From: Herbidospora galbida
GTDB lineage: Bacteria; Actinomycetota; Actinomycetes; Streptosporangiales; Streptosporangiaceae
Length of the DNA: 64,000 nt
Reading direction: 5' to 3'
Assembly (NCBI RefSeq): GCF_005233835.1
Contig: NZ_SZQA01000002.1
Location: forward strand, 62,001-126,000
Shown here: piece after piece, positions 52,372-61,167 of the stretch
Position numbering within the stretch: the stretch's first letter is position 1
Layout of the letters: each line of letters opens with the position of its first letter
Program-made: the position numbers and the translations under genes
Notes under the pieces: model-generated
Database searches by the model: none
Told to the model about the DNA's origin: nothing
The model's input: only the letters and a program-made list of their open reading frames with translations

Positions 52372-53354
52372 CGCATGACCTCCATGATCGCCTGATGGAC
52401 CTGGTCGGGAGTGACCGAGCTCAGGCACGGATGCCCCAGCAACGGGCAGACCGTGGCCCGGGTGTCGGCGCAGGCCGCCCGCTGGTCGCCGAGCACCCGG
52501 CGGCGTACTCCATAGGGAGCCCAGCGCACGGCGGGCACGGTCGGCGCGAACAGCGACACCACCGGGGTTCCCACGGCGGCGGCGAGGTGGGCCGGGCCGG
52601 TGTTGCCCGCCACGACGACCCGCGCCCCCGCCAGCGCTCCGGCCAGTTCGGCCAGGGTGGTCCGGCCGCCCAGATCGATCCCGTGCCGCCCGGCCACCCG
52701 GGCGGTCAGTTCCCGCTCGCCGGGGGAGCCCGTGACCACGACCCGGTGGCCGTGCCCGGTGAGCAGCTCGACGAGGGCGGCGCAGTGGCCCGGCGGCCAG
52801 GCGCGGGCGGGCACCGACGTGCCCGGATGGACGACGAGATAGCCGGAGGGCAGATCCGGCTCGGGGAGCGGGCCCCGTACGGACAGAGACGAACCGACCG
52901 GCGGATAGCCGGCGGCGGTGGTCAGGCTGAGGGCGCGCTCGGGCTCGGGGATGTCGTCGGGCACCTGGTGCCGCAGATCCAGGAGCGAGCCGGGGTAGTC
53001 GACGCTGATCGCGCCGATCCATGGGATCCGCGCCATCCGCAGCAACAGCGCCAGCGGGAGCGGCGACTGGTGGAAGGAGGTGAAGATCAGTGCCCGGTCG
53101 ACGTCCTCCACCATCTTGACCAGCAGGTTCAGCTGGTCAGGGTCGACGGGGCCGGGGTCGGGCTCGATCCAGGGCGCCGGCCACTCGAGCACGCGGTCGA
53201 CCCCCGGCAGCAGCTCGGCGGCGGCCCGCCCCCGTGGACCCGCCAGCAGGGTCACCCGTGCCGCGCCCGCCGCGACGGCCCGTACGGCGGGACCGGTGAG
53301 CAGGACGTCTCCCACGCTGTCGAGACGGGCCAGCAGTACATGATCAGATCGCAC
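52368..53354 (-). CDS. GT9 glycosyltransferase (ADP-heptose:heptosyltransferase-like)
   Basis: This is a 328-residue inverting GT-B enzyme. The GT9 pattern is LLARLDSVGDVLLTGPAVRA at the start, YLVVHPGTSVPARAWPPGH and VVAGNTGPAHLAAAVGTPVV. The latter is the heptosyltransferase ADP-sugar site (usually GDSGPxHLA). It probably transfers an ADP-activated sugar such as heptose, consistent with HldE and GmhA nearby. A late CADTRATVCPLLGHPC cluster of cysteines may bind metal. It is first in its operon after a 187-bp AT-rich spacer. Confidence 0.85.
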   Translation of the reverse strand: MRSDHVLLARLDSVGDVLLTGPAVRAVAAGAARVTLLAGPRGRAAAELLPGVDRVLEWPAPWIEPDPGPVDPDQLNLLVKMVEDVDRALIFTSFHQSPLPLALLLRMARIPWIGAISVDYPGSLLDLRHQVPDDIPEPERALSLTTAAGYPPVGSSLSVRGPLPEPDLPSGYLVVHPGTSVPARAWPPGHCAALVELLTGHGHRVVVTGSPGERELTARVAGRHGIDLGGRTTLAELAGALAGARVVVAGNTGPAHLAAAVGTPVVSLFAPTVPAVRWAPYGVRRRVLGDQRAACADTRATVCPLLGHPCLSSVTPDQVHQAIMEVMR

Positions 53355-53541
53355 CTGAGCCCCCCGGAGTGTGAGTGGTCGAATTACATAGGGCCATATC
53401 CGGCGTATTTAGTGTGAAACATCGGGAATATCTGTTCTATTGCTCTGAATTTCATGGCAGCAGGTCATTCCTTTGTCGGCGTTTCACGCTGATTGGCGCT
53501 GAAAAAGGAGAAGAATGGCTGACTGACCCTAAGGAGGCATC
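53355..53541. promoter_or_regulatory. AT-rich divergent promoter region
   Basis: This spacer between the GT operon and the isochorismatase gene contains the AT-rich stretch 53380-53470 (TCGAATTACATAGGGCCATA and onward). That is markedly lower GC than its surroundings, as promoters or Lsr2-bound DNA often are. An AAGGAGG ribosome site (53531-53537) serves the rightward gene. Confidence 0.4.
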
Positions 53542-54078
53542 GTGAGCGGTTCTGTCGCGGTCGTCGTGATGGACATGCTGAACGCCTACGATCACGACGA
53601 CGCCGATGCGCTCGTGGCGAACGTGGAGCGGGTGGTCGAGCCTCTCGCCGGGCTGATCGAGAAGGCCGTCCGGACCGACGCGGAGTTGTTCTTCGTCAAC
53701 GACAACCAGGGCGACTTCAACGCCACCCGCGACGACCTGGTGCGGCGTGCGTTGGCCGGGAAGCGTCCCGACCTGGTCGAACCGCTCCTGCCGCCGGACG
53801 GCTGTGCCTTCCTGCAGAAGGTGCGGCACAGCGTCTTCTACGGCACGGCGCTGGAATACGCCCTGCATCGCGAGCGCATCGAGACGGTGGTGCTGGCCGG
53901 TCAGGTCACCGAGCAGTGCGTGCTCTACAGCGCCCTCGACGCCTACGTGCGCGACTTCTCGGTACGGGTGGCGGTCGACGGCGTGGCTGCGATCCATGAA
54001 GACCTCGGGGCTGCGGCGTTGCGGATGATGGAGCGGAACATGCGGGCCGAACTCGTCCCGGCGGCCGACTGCCTGTGA
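53542..54078 (+). CDS. Isochorismatase-family cysteine hydrolase
   Basis: This 178-residue enzyme has the Asp-Lys-Cys triad layout of nicotinamidase and isochorismatase-like hydrolases. Asp11 lies in VVVMDMLNAYDH, Lys in FLQKVRHSVFYGT and Cys in VTEQCVLYSALDAY. The cis-peptide segment LAGQVTEQC is typical. It hydrolyses an amide or enol ether in the cytoplasm; the substrate is not evident. It lies alone on the plus strand between two minus-strand glycan operons. GTG start with AAGGAGG. Confidence 0.85.
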   Translation: MSGSVAVVVMDMLNAYDHDDADALVANVERVVEPLAGLIEKAVRTDAELFFVNDNQGDFNATRDDLVRRALAGKRPDLVEPLLPPDGCAFLQKVRHSVFYGTALEYALHRERIETVVLAGQVTEQCVLYSALDAYVRDFSVRVAVDGVAAIHEDLGAAALRMMERNMRAELVPAADCL

Positions 54079-54079
54079 G

Positions 54080-55024
54080 TCAGCCCTTCAGCGGCGCCAG
54101 CTCCTCGGCGAACCATCTGATCGTGCGGCGCAGGCCCTCGGTGGCGGGGACGCGTGGCCGCCAGCCCAGCCGGTCGGCGGCCAGCGAGGTGTCCGGGCAG
54201 CGTCGACGCGGGTCGTCGACCGGGCGGCCGATGTAGCTGACGGCAGAGGTGGAGCCGGCCAGGTCGCGGATCAGGCGGGCCAGTTCGATCATGGTCAGCT
54301 CGGCCGGGTTGCCGATGTTGACCGGGCCGGGGAAGTCGCTGTCGGCCAGCGCGAGGATGCCGTCGACCGTGTCCTGGACGTAGCAGATCGACCGGGTCTG
54401 GTCGCCGTCGCCCGTGACGGTGATGGCCTCTCCGGTGAGGGCCTGGCGGATGAACGTGGGGATCGCCCGCCCGTCGAACGGCCGCATCCGGGGCCCGTAG
54501 GTGTTGAAGATCCGGACGATCGCCGTGTCGACGCCCTGGGACTGCCGGTAGGCCGTCGTGAGCGATTCGGCGAAGCGCTTGGCCTCGTCGTACACGCTGC
54601 GGGGGCCGACGGGGTTGACGTTGCCCCAGTAGTCCTCGCGCTGGGGATGTTCGAAGGGGTCGCCGTAGACCTCGCTGGTGGAGGCCAGCAGGAACCGGGC
54701 GCCCTTCTCCCTGGCCAGGCCGAGCGCGCGGTGGGTGCCGAGGCTGCCGACCTTGAGCGTCTCGACGGGGTAGGCGAGGTAGTCGGCGGGGGAGGCCGCC
54801 GAGGCGAAGTGCAGGACGAGGTCGACGGGACCCGACACGTGCACGAAGCCCGTGACGTCACAGTCGACGAGCCGGAATCCCGGGTGTTCCATGAGGTGGG
54901 CGACGTTGTCGGGGTTTCCGGTGAGCAGGTTGTCCAGGCAGATCACCTCGTCACCCCGGCCGATCAGCCGCTCGCACAGATACGACCCCAGGAATCCGGC
55001 CCCGCCGGTCACCACGACCCTCAT
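54080..55024 (-). CDS. UDP-glucuronate decarboxylase-like NAD-dependent epimerase/dehydratase
   Basis: This 314-residue extended SDR has GGAGFLGSYLCERL, LHFASAASPADYLAYPVETL, ASTSEVYGDPFEHPQREDYW and YDEAKRFAESL (YxxxK). The run FNTYGPRMRPFDGR and GDGDQTRSICYV matches UDP-xylose synthases (UXS/ArnA-type decarboxylase). It probably forms UDP-xylose or a related sugar for the glycan. ATG 55024 overlaps the GT9 stop (ATGA). It is the last gene of the seven-gene heptose operon and shows no HldD epimerase signature. Confidence 0.85.
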   Translation of the reverse strand: MRVVVTGGAGFLGSYLCERLIGRGDEVICLDNLLTGNPDNVAHLMEHPGFRLVDCDVTGFVHVSGPVDLVLHFASAASPADYLAYPVETLKVGSLGTHRALGLAREKGARFLLASTSEVYGDPFEHPQREDYWGNVNPVGPRSVYDEAKRFAESLTTAYRQSQGVDTAIVRIFNTYGPRMRPFDGRAIPTFIRQALTGEAITVTGDGDQTRSICYVQDTVDGILALADSDFPGPVNIGNPAELTMIELARLIRDLAGSTSAVSYIGRPVDDPRRRCPDTSLAADRLGWRPRVPATEGLRRTIRWFAEELAPLKG

Positions 55025-55890
55025 GTCACCCTCACTTCCAGCAGGTCCCGGGCCGCGCCCAGCACCTCGTCGATCGTGATCTCCAGGAGCCCGGGGTCGG
55101 GTGCCCGGCCGTGCGGGTCGCCGGTGCGGCCGTGCCACAGCACGTGGTGGGGCCCCGGCGGCGGCCCCCACAGAACGGGCGGGGTGGGCCCGAACAGCAC
55201 CACGGACGGCGTCCCGAACGCACTGGCCAGGTGGGCCACCCCCGTGTCGCCGCAGATCAGCAGCCGTGCGCCGCGAACGAGCCCGGCCAGCTCACGAAGG
55301 GTCGGTGCGAGCGCCACGCCCTCGGGCCCGGCGGCCTGCTCCGCCAGCGCGCCCTCTCCCGGGCCGGCCGTCACCACCACGGGCCATCCCGCGCCGTGCA
55401 GCCACGTCGCCACCTCGGCGAAGCGGTCCGGCGGCCAGCGCCGGGCCGCCGAAGCCGCGCCGGGATGGATGACGACGGGCCCGGTCCGGCCGCCCGACCC
55501 CAGCCGGAGGTCCGCGGGATCGGCGTCGAGGCCGTACCAGCGGAGCAGGTCGCACCACCGGGTGACCTCGTGGACGCCGGGATCCCAAGGTGGGCCGGTC
55601 GTGTGGCTCATCAGCAGGCGCGGCCCGACGGCCCGCAGCGCCGCGACGCTCTGGGGCCCCCGCCCGTGCAGGTTGACGGCGATGTCACAGGTGTCGAGCG
55701 GCACCGGTCCCGGTCCGGAGACGTCGAGCCACGCGTCCACCTCGCCGCCCAGGATCTCCCGGTACGTCGTGGGCGCGGCCAGGACCAGACGGTGCCCCGG
55801 GAAGGCCCTCCGCAGGGCGCGCAGCGCGGGAAGTCCCGTCAGCAGGTCGCCGAGCCCGAGTCCCCGGAGCACCAGCAGGTCTAGGGCCAC
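55021..55890 (-). CDS. GT9 glycosyltransferase (heptosyltransferase-like), second copy
   Basis: This 289-residue transferase starts LLVLRGLGLGDLLTGLPALR, then has VVIHPGAASAARRWPPDRFA and LLICGDTGVAHLASAFGTPS. These are the GT9 donor-site motifs. It lies directly beside the epimerase, with ATGA coupling, and overlaps the SDR gene by 10 bp. With the copy at 52,368 it makes two potential ADP-heptose-using transferases in one locus. Donor and acceptor are unproven. Confidence 0.85.
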   Translation of the reverse strand: MALDLLVLRGLGLGDLLTGLPALRALRRAFPGHRLVLAAPTTYREILGGEVDAWLDVSGPGPVPLDTCDIAVNLHGRGPQSVAALRAVGPRLLMSHTTGPPWDPGVHEVTRWCDLLRWYGLDADPADLRLGSGGRTGPVVIHPGAASAARRWPPDRFAEVATWLHGAGWPVVVTAGPGEGALAEQAAGPEGVALAPTLRELAGLVRGARLLICGDTGVAHLASAFGTPSVVLFGPTPPVLWGPPPGPHHVLWHGRTGDPHGRAPDPGLLEITIDEVLGAARDLLEVRVT

Positions 55891-56561
55891 GAGGTCTCCA
55901 TCGAGTGGGCGACCACCAGTTCCCTGATCTCACACCCGGGGGGCTGGGACAGCGCGAAGACGACGGTCTCGGCGACGTCCTCGGCCCGGTTCAACTGGGC
56001 GTCGGGTCCCGGTCTGTACTGCTCGGGCCGGTCGTCGAAGAAGTGGGTGCTCATGCCGCCGGGGATCAGCATCGTCACGCCCACCTTCCCGGCCAGCTCG
56101 GCCGCGAGCGCGCGGGTGAAGCCGACCACGCCGAACTTGCTGGCGCAGTAGGCCGTGGCGTCGCCGACGGCCTTGATTCCGAGCGTGGACGCGCAGGTCA
56201 CCACCCTTCCCCGGCTCTCCGTCAGGTAGGGCAGCGCGGCCCGCACCACGGCGGCCGTGCCGAAGAGGTTGACCTTGACGACCCGCTCCCAGTCTTCGGC
56301 GGGGACGTCGGCGAGAGCGCCGCAGGAGTCGGTGCCGGCCGCGGTGAAGACCCCGTCGAGCCCACCGGCCCGGTCGGCCAGCGACCGCACGGCGGCGGCG
56401 GTCGCCGCGCCGTCGGCCAGATCGGCCCTGATGTGCTCAAGGTCGTCGTCGGGCGCGGCACGGTCGATGACGAGCGGCCGGCCGCCCGCTTTGGCCACGG
56501 CCTTGGCGGTCGCCAGGCCGAGACCCGACGCGCCTCCGGTGATCAGGATGTTTCCCAGCAT
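55881..56561 (-). CDS. Short-chain dehydrogenase/reductase in the heptose operon
   Basis: This 226-residue SDR has ITGGASGLGLATAKAVAKAG, FTAAGTDSCGALADVP, a catalytic Ser in VVTCASTLGIK and the YCASKFGVVGF active-site pair. It could oxidise or reduce a sugar or a glycan building block. ATG 56561 follows AAAGGA. It begins 11 bp after hldE and overlaps the GT9 start by 10 bp, so it is co-expressed with the pathway. Confidence 0.82.
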   Translation of the reverse strand: MLGNILITGGASGLGLATAKAVAKAGGRPLVIDRAAPDDDLEHIRADLADGAATAAAVRSLADRAGGLDGVFTAAGTDSCGALADVPAEDWERVVKVNLFGTAAVVRAALPYLTESRGRVVTCASTLGIKAVGDATAYCASKFGVVGFTRALAAELAGKVGVTMLIPGGMSTHFFDDRPEQYRPGPDAQLNRAEDVAETVVFALSQPPGCEIRELVVAHSMETSWP

Positions 56562-56572
56562 CGTCGGTCCTT

Positions 56573-57916
56573 TCAGGCGGTCACGCCCGTGGTACGGGCT
56601 GCGGTGATCAGTCGGGTGGTGGAGCGGCCGGGCACCGTCTCCAGCAGCACCGACTCGGCTCCGAGTTCGGCGAGCACCGCCGATTCCGGCAACTCCCGGC
56701 CGCCGTAGTCGGAGCCCTTGACCCAGATGTGCGGGCGCAGGGCCCTGATGGCGTCGGCCGGCGTGTCCTCGTCGAAGATCACGACGCCGTCCACGTCCTC
56801 GAGCGCGGCCAGCACCGCCATCCGGTCGCTCTGGCCGCAGACGGGCCGGCCGGCTCCTTTGAGCCGGCGTACCGACAGGTCGGAGTTGAGACACACGATC
56901 AGCAGGTCGCCCAGTCGCCTGGCCCGGCGCAGGAGGCTGACGTGCCCGGCGTGCAGCAGGTCGAAGCAGCCGCCGGTGGCGACCACCCGGCCGCCGGAGC
57001 GGCGGACCCGGTCGGCGAGGCGGAAGGCGTTCACGCCCTCGTCGGCGCCGCCGGTCCGGACGGACGAGGCGCCTCCTCCGGCGACGAACCGGGAGGCCGC
57101 CTCGGTCGCGGTCCGGACGGCCTCGGCGGCGACGGCCCCGCCGAGCAGGCCGGTGGCGGCGGACGCGGCGAACCGGTCGCCGGCGCCGCAGGTGTCGCCG
57201 CCGGTGACCGGCCGCACCACCGGCACCGGGAACGCCTGCTCTGGGGAGCGGAAGAAGGCCCCTCCGGCTCCCAGCGTGATCGCGACCGCCTCGCCGTCCA
57301 GCATGGTGAGCAGGCGGTAGGCGGCCGTCGCCGGTTCGCCGGCCCCGGTCATCGCGGCCGTCTCGGTGAGGTTGGGCGTCACCAGCGTGCACCCCGGCGG
57401 CGGCAGCGGGCCGCGCGGATGGGGATCCCACACCACGGGGGTGCCCGTCGACCGGCGGAGCGCGGGCAGCAGGCCGGTCACCAGGTCGGCGGTGCCGCGC
57501 CCGTAGTCGGAGACCAGGATCGTCCCGGCCTGGCCCAGGGCCGCCACCGCGCCTTCGGTCAGTCCGGCGGCCACGCCGTCGCCGGAGTCGACGCGGGTCA
57601 GCGTGGCGCCACCGGCTCTGATGCGGGTCTTGCGCACGGTCGTGCCGCGCATCGGAAGCGGGACGACGAACAGGTGGCGGCTCAGCATCCGGTGCAGCAG
57701 GCGGCCGTCCGGGTCGTCGCCGATCGGCGTGATCAGCACGACCTCCGCGCCGTCGGCCGCCGCCAGGAGCGCCGCCAGCCCGGCCCCGCCCGGCCTTACG
57801 CGTTCGAAGACGTCCTCGACGACGGGCGCGCCGGAGTCGGGCGCGACCCGCTCGCTGCGCCCGTCGAGATCGCAGTCGAGCAGGGTGTCGCCGATCACGA
57901 CGAGGGGACCGGTCAT
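56573..57916 (-). CDS. hldE: Bifunctional heptose-7-phosphate kinase / heptose-1-phosphate adenylyltransferase
   Basis: This 447-residue two-domain enzyme has N-terminal PfkB-type kinase residues ~1-300: GDTLLDCDLDGRSERVAPDS, LVSDYGRGTADL, VTPNLTETAAMTG and catalytic GAGDRFAASAATG. The C-terminal nucleotidyltransferase domain (~312-447) has GGCFDLLHAGHVSLLRRAR (GxFDxxHxGH) and GRSTTRLI. It phosphorylates sedoheptulose-derived heptose 7-phosphate, then makes ADP-heptose from heptose 1-phosphate. The domain order is as in Gram-negative HldE. The gene is coupled to gmhA (ATGA). Confidence 0.9.
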   Translation of the reverse strand: MTGPLVVIGDTLLDCDLDGRSERVAPDSGAPVVEDVFERVRPGGAGLAALLAAADGAEVVLITPIGDDPDGRLLHRMLSRHLFVVPLPMRGTTVRKTRIRAGGATLTRVDSGDGVAAGLTEGAVAALGQAGTILVSDYGRGTADLVTGLLPALRRSTGTPVVWDPHPRGPLPPPGCTLVTPNLTETAAMTGAGEPATAAYRLLTMLDGEAVAITLGAGGAFFRSPEQAFPVPVVRPVTGGDTCGAGDRFAASAATGLLGGAVAAEAVRTATEAASRFVAGGGASSVRTGGADEGVNAFRLADRVRRSGGRVVATGGCFDLLHAGHVSLLRRARRLGDLLIVCLNSDLSVRRLKGAGRPVCGQSDRMAVLAALEDVDGVVIFDEDTPADAIRALRPHIWVKGSDYGGRELPESAVLAELGAESVLLETVPGRSTTRLITAARTTGVTA

Positions 57917-58464
57917 GGCAGCGCCTCCTCGATCGCCTCGCAGAGCAGATGCACCATCACCAGATGCACTTCCTGCACCACGGCCGGGCTGGCCGACGGG
58001 ATCATGATCGCGTCGTCGCTCAGGCAGGCCAGGTCGTTGGGCGGTGGGCCGGTGAACGCCCAGGTCATCAGGCCGTGGTCGCGGGCGGCGCGGGCGGCGG
58101 CCAGTACGTTCGGGCTGGCGCCGCTGGTGGACAGGCAGATCAGCACGTCGCCGGGCCGTCCGTGGGCCTCGACCTGGCGGGCGAACACCTCGTCCGGGCC
58201 GTAGTCGTTGACGATCGCCGTCACCGAGGAGGTGTCGGCGTGCAGCGGGATGGCGGCGTAGGCGCGGCGGTCGGTGCGGAACCGCCCGACGAGTTCGGCC
58301 GTCAGGTGCTGCGCCTCGGCCGCCGATCCGCCGTTGCCGCAGGCCAGCAGCCGCCCGCCGTCGTCGAGGACCCCGGCCAGCTTGCGGCCCCACATCCGGA
58401 TCCGGATCGTCTCGTCGGCCAGCCGGGTCAGCACGTCGCTCAGGTCGATCAGGTGCGGATGCAC
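57913..58464 (-). CDS. gmhA: Sedoheptulose-7-phosphate isomerase
   Basis: This 183-residue SIS-domain enzyme performs the first step of heptose synthesis (sedoheptulose 7-phosphate to D-glycero-D-manno-heptose 7-phosphate). The pattern ACGNGGSAAEAQHLTAELVG contains the His/Glu that bind zinc. LSTSGASPNVLAAARAA holds the phosphate, and VVQEVHLVMVHLLCEAIEE supplies further catalytic residues. GTG 58464 has GGGGAG at 7 nt. It overlaps hldE (ATGA) and the GT2 gene (16 bp). Confidence 0.9.
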   Translation of the reverse strand: MHPHLIDLSDVLTRLADETIRIRMWGRKLAGVLDDGGRLLACGNGGSAAEAQHLTAELVGRFRTDRRAYAAIPLHADTSSVTAIVNDYGPDEVFARQVEAHGRPGDVLICLSTSGASPNVLAAARAARDHGLMTWAFTGPPPNDLACLSDDAIMIPSASPAVVQEVHLVMVHLLCEAIEEALP

Positions 58465-59414
58465 AGGCGGTCTCCCCTCAGCAGTAGTTCGCCGCGCAGG
58501 CGGTGGAGGCACGCGGCGGGCGGGATGAGCACGCTGGTCGCCACCATGCGGATCACCTCCTGCGCGGTACGCGGCCCCGGCGCGATCCGCGTCCAGGCGA
58601 ATTCGGCGGTGAGCCCGGCCCACCCCGCGAAAGCCACGGCGGGCACCCACCAGGCGCGCCGGGCCAGCACGGCCGACCCGATCGCGGCGACCCCGAACGC
58701 CGTGGTGAGCACGTGACGGCCCAACCGGCCGGAGCCGCCCACCCGGGACCGCCACCCGGGGCCGTGGACCCGGCGCATCAGCGCGTCGTCGGCGTTGCCC
58801 CGCTGCCGCCGCACGCTCGCCCAGAACCCGTCGTCCCGCACCGGATGGACGGTCGTCCGCTCTCCCCTCACGAGGCGGTGACCGGCCGCCGTCAGGCGCA
58901 GCGCCAGGTCGGCGTCCTCCCGGTAGGCGCGGGGAAACCGCTCGTCGAAGCCGCCCGCGCCGGCCAGGGCCGACCGCCGGTAGGCCATGTCGGCGGTGAT
59001 CCATTCGGCGGTGGCCAGTCCGGCCGTGTTGCGCTCGGCGTCGCTCGGCCGCCGGCCCGGGTCGAGGGGGACGACGATCCGCCCCTGCGACCCCGCCACT
59101 TCAGGCGGCAGCTCACGGAGATCGCCGTCGAGCGCGTCGGCCCAGCCCGGTGCGGGGACCACGTCGTCGTCGAGGAACACCACCCACTCCGCGGAGGCCG
59201 CGCGCCATCCCCGGTTCCTGGCGGCCGCCGGTCCGCGCCCGCCGGAGGCGATCACCGTGACGTCGGCCGCCAGGTCACCCATCGGCAGGGGAGCCGCGCC
59301 GGGACGGTCGTCCACGACGATCACCCGCATGCCCTCGGGCATCGCCGCCAGGACGGCACCCAGGCTGTCCCGCCCCACGGTGGGGATCACCACCGTGATC
59401 GAGAGATCCGTCAT
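58449..59414 (-). CDS. GT2 glycosyltransferase with C-terminal membrane helices
   Basis: This 321-residue GT-A enzyme has VVIPTVGRDSLGAVLAAMPE and AAARNRGWRAASAEWVVFLD with the DDD metal motif (FLDDDVVP). RVHGPGWRSRV and FPRAYREDADLALRLTAAGH (ED motif) follow. The C-terminal 90 residues include hydrophobic segments (VLTTAFGVAAIGSAVLA, WWVPAVAFAGWAGLT), suggesting membrane attachment. The gene is coupled by ATGA to the carbamoyltransferase. It probably starts or extends the glycan at the membrane. Confidence 0.85.
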   Translation of the reverse strand: MTDLSITVVIPTVGRDSLGAVLAAMPEGMRVIVVDDRPGAAPLPMGDLAADVTVIASGGRGPAAARNRGWRAASAEWVVFLDDDVVPAPGWADALDGDLRELPPEVAGSQGRIVVPLDPGRRPSDAERNTAGLATAEWITADMAYRRSALAGAGGFDERFPRAYREDADLALRLTAAGHRLVRGERTTVHPVRDDGFWASVRRQRGNADDALMRRVHGPGWRSRVGGSGRLGRHVLTTAFGVAAIGSAVLARRAWWVPAVAFAGWAGLTAEFAWTRIAPGPRTAQEVIRMVATSVLIPPAACLHRLRGELLLRGDRLCIRT

Positions 59415-61039
59415 ACCGACCGCCGCACCAGATAGGGCCCCAGGGCCAGCACGTCGACCGGCGCCGACCCGAAGCACTCCAGGGCGTCGCGCGGGTCGTC
59501 GACCATGGGCCGCCCGGCCGTGTTCAGCGAGGTGTTGACGACCACGGGCAGCCCGGTCAGCGACTCGAAGGCGTTCAGCATCGCGGCGAGCAGCCGATCC
59601 CGTCCGGCCGAGACCGTCTGGATGCGGGCGGTCCCGTCCACGTGGACGACGGCGGGGATCCGCCCCCGCCAGGCCGGGGCGACGTCGTGCACGAACAGCA
59701 TGTACGGACTGGGCACCGGCCCCCGGGAGAAGAGCTCGGCGGCTCGATGCTCCAGCACCATGGGCGCCACCGGCCGGAACTGTTCCCGGCCCTTCACGTC
59801 GTTGAGCCGCTCGGTGTTGCGCGGGTTGCCCGGGTGGGCCAGCAGAGAACGGCGGCCCAGGGCGCGGGGCCCGTACTCGCTGCGACCCTGGAACCAGGCC
59901 ACGATCCGGTCCTGCGCCAGCGCGTCGGCCACCGCGACCGCGATGTCGGGCGGGCGCGTGTACGGCACCTGGGCGATGTCGAGCCACGCGGCGAGTTCGG
60001 CCTCGCCGAACCCCCTGCCGAGATCGGCCCCCGGCATCGCCGCCACCGGTTCGCCGTGGGCCCTGGCCAGGTGGAGCGCGCCTCCCAGCGCCGTCCCCGA
60101 ATCGCCGGCGGCAGGTTGCGCCCACACCTCCCGGAACGGCCCCTGCTCGAAAAGCCGGGTGTTGGCCACGCAGTTCAGCGCGACGCCGCCGGCCAGGGCG
60201 AGCCGGTCCATGCCGGTGCGCTCGTGCAACCAGCAGGCCAGCTCGAGCAGCACCTCTTCCAGCCGGGCCTGGACGCTCGCCGCCAGGTCGGCGTGCTCGG
60301 CCGACCAGGGGTCGCCGCGCCGCAGCTGCTTGGCGAACACGTTCCAGTCGATCGGGCCGACGTGGAAGCCGCCGTCACCGGTCGCGCCCACCAGATCACG
60401 GAAGACCGGCAGATGCTTCGGCGTGCCGTACGACGCCATCGCCATGACCTTGTACTCGTCGCTCGACCGCAGGAAGCCGAGGTGCTCGGTGACCTCCTCG
60501 TACATGAGCCCGAGAGAGTGCGGCAGTTCCTGCGCGGCCAGGACGGTCAGCTCGCCGTCCACATAGACGCCGGACAGATGGGAGACCGCCTCGCCCCGCC
60601 CGTCGCACACCAGGACCGCGCAGTCGCCGAAGGGCGCGGCGAGCCCGGCCGACGCCGCGTGGGCGACGTGATGCGGTACGTAGCCGACCTGGGCCGGGTC
60701 GAGCCCCGGCAGCGCGCTGGCCAGGAAGTTCGGCGCGCGCTGGGCATAGGTGGTGCGCAAAGACTCCCAGCCCCGGTCCTGGCCCGGACCGCCCGGCACG
60801 ACCAGGGCCGGGTCGTAGGAGTAGGCCACTCCGTCGAGGTCCTCGGGCCGCAGACCGGCTTCCTCCAGGCACCACGCGGCGGCCATCTCGGGCAGTTCCC
60901 AGGCGGAGAAGGCGACCGGGCGTTTGCCGTGCTTCCTCCGGCTGAAGCGCTCTTCCTCGGCGGCGGCGACGATACGTCCGTCGACGACCAGCGCCGCCGA
61001 AGGATCATGGAATATGGCGTTGATTCCCAGAAACTTCAC
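59411..61039 (-). CDS. Carbamoyltransferase (NodU/CmcH/TobZ family)
   Basis: This 542-residue enzyme transfers a carbamoyl group from carbamoyl phosphate, via carbamoyl-adenylate, to a sugar hydroxyl. The N-terminal Kae1-like part has FHDPSAALVVDG, AAAEEERFSRRKHGKRP and VPHHVAHAASAG (metal/ATP His). The C-terminal YrdC-like part has WFQGRSEYGPRALGRRS and KGREQFRPVAPMVL. In antibiotics and Nod factors it decorates sugars. The GTG start at 61039 faces a divergent HAD phosphatase. It is the first gene of the heptose operon. Confidence 0.9.
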   Translation of the reverse strand: MKFLGINAIFHDPSAALVVDGRIVAAAEEERFSRRKHGKRPVAFSAWELPEMAAAWCLEEAGLRPEDLDGVAYSYDPALVVPGGPGQDRGWESLRTTYAQRAPNFLASALPGLDPAQVGYVPHHVAHAASAGLAAPFGDCAVLVCDGRGEAVSHLSGVYVDGELTVLAAQELPHSLGLMYEEVTEHLGFLRSSDEYKVMAMASYGTPKHLPVFRDLVGATGDGGFHVGPIDWNVFAKQLRRGDPWSAEHADLAASVQARLEEVLLELACWLHERTGMDRLALAGGVALNCVANTRLFEQGPFREVWAQPAAGDSGTALGGALHLARAHGEPVAAMPGADLGRGFGEAELAAWLDIAQVPYTRPPDIAVAVADALAQDRIVAWFQGRSEYGPRALGRRSLLAHPGNPRNTERLNDVKGREQFRPVAPMVLEHRAAELFSRGPVPSPYMLFVHDVAPAWRGRIPAVVHVDGTARIQTVSAGRDRLLAAMLNAFESLTGLPVVVNTSLNTAGRPMVDDPRDALECFGSAPVDVLALGPYLVRRSV

Positions 61040-61076
61040 GGGACCCCGCTTTCGCGTGGTACAGCATGACTCGGGC

Positions 61077-61103
61077 GAAGCGCTACTGAGAGAAGCGCTT
61101 CTC
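61077..61103. promoter_or_regulatory. Palindrome GAGAAGCGCTTCTC between the carbamoyltransferase and gmhB-like genes
   Basis: A perfect 14-bp palindrome at 61090-61103 has a second GAAGCGCT half-copy at 61077-61084. It sits centrally in a 128-bp divergent spacer, so one regulator could control both the heptose operon and the phosphatase. Confidence 0.55.
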
Positions 61104-61167
61104 GAACGTCCGCGCCCTGTTCGGCGGAGTTCGCATCGGCGACCGGGCCCCCGGGTAGCGCGAGATC

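Noticed and set aside
50267-53022. Longer N-terminal extensions of the GT4 genes
   Set aside because: The extensions overlap upstream genes in other frames, are Arg/Pro-rich, and ignore the ATGA/GTGA coupled starts at 51469 and 52371.
54080-55024. HldD (ADP-heptose epimerase)
   Set aside because: The sequence has UXS-type motifs (SPADYLAYPVETLK, GDGDQTRSICYV) rather than HldD features, so it was called a UDP-glucuronate decarboxylase-like enzyme.
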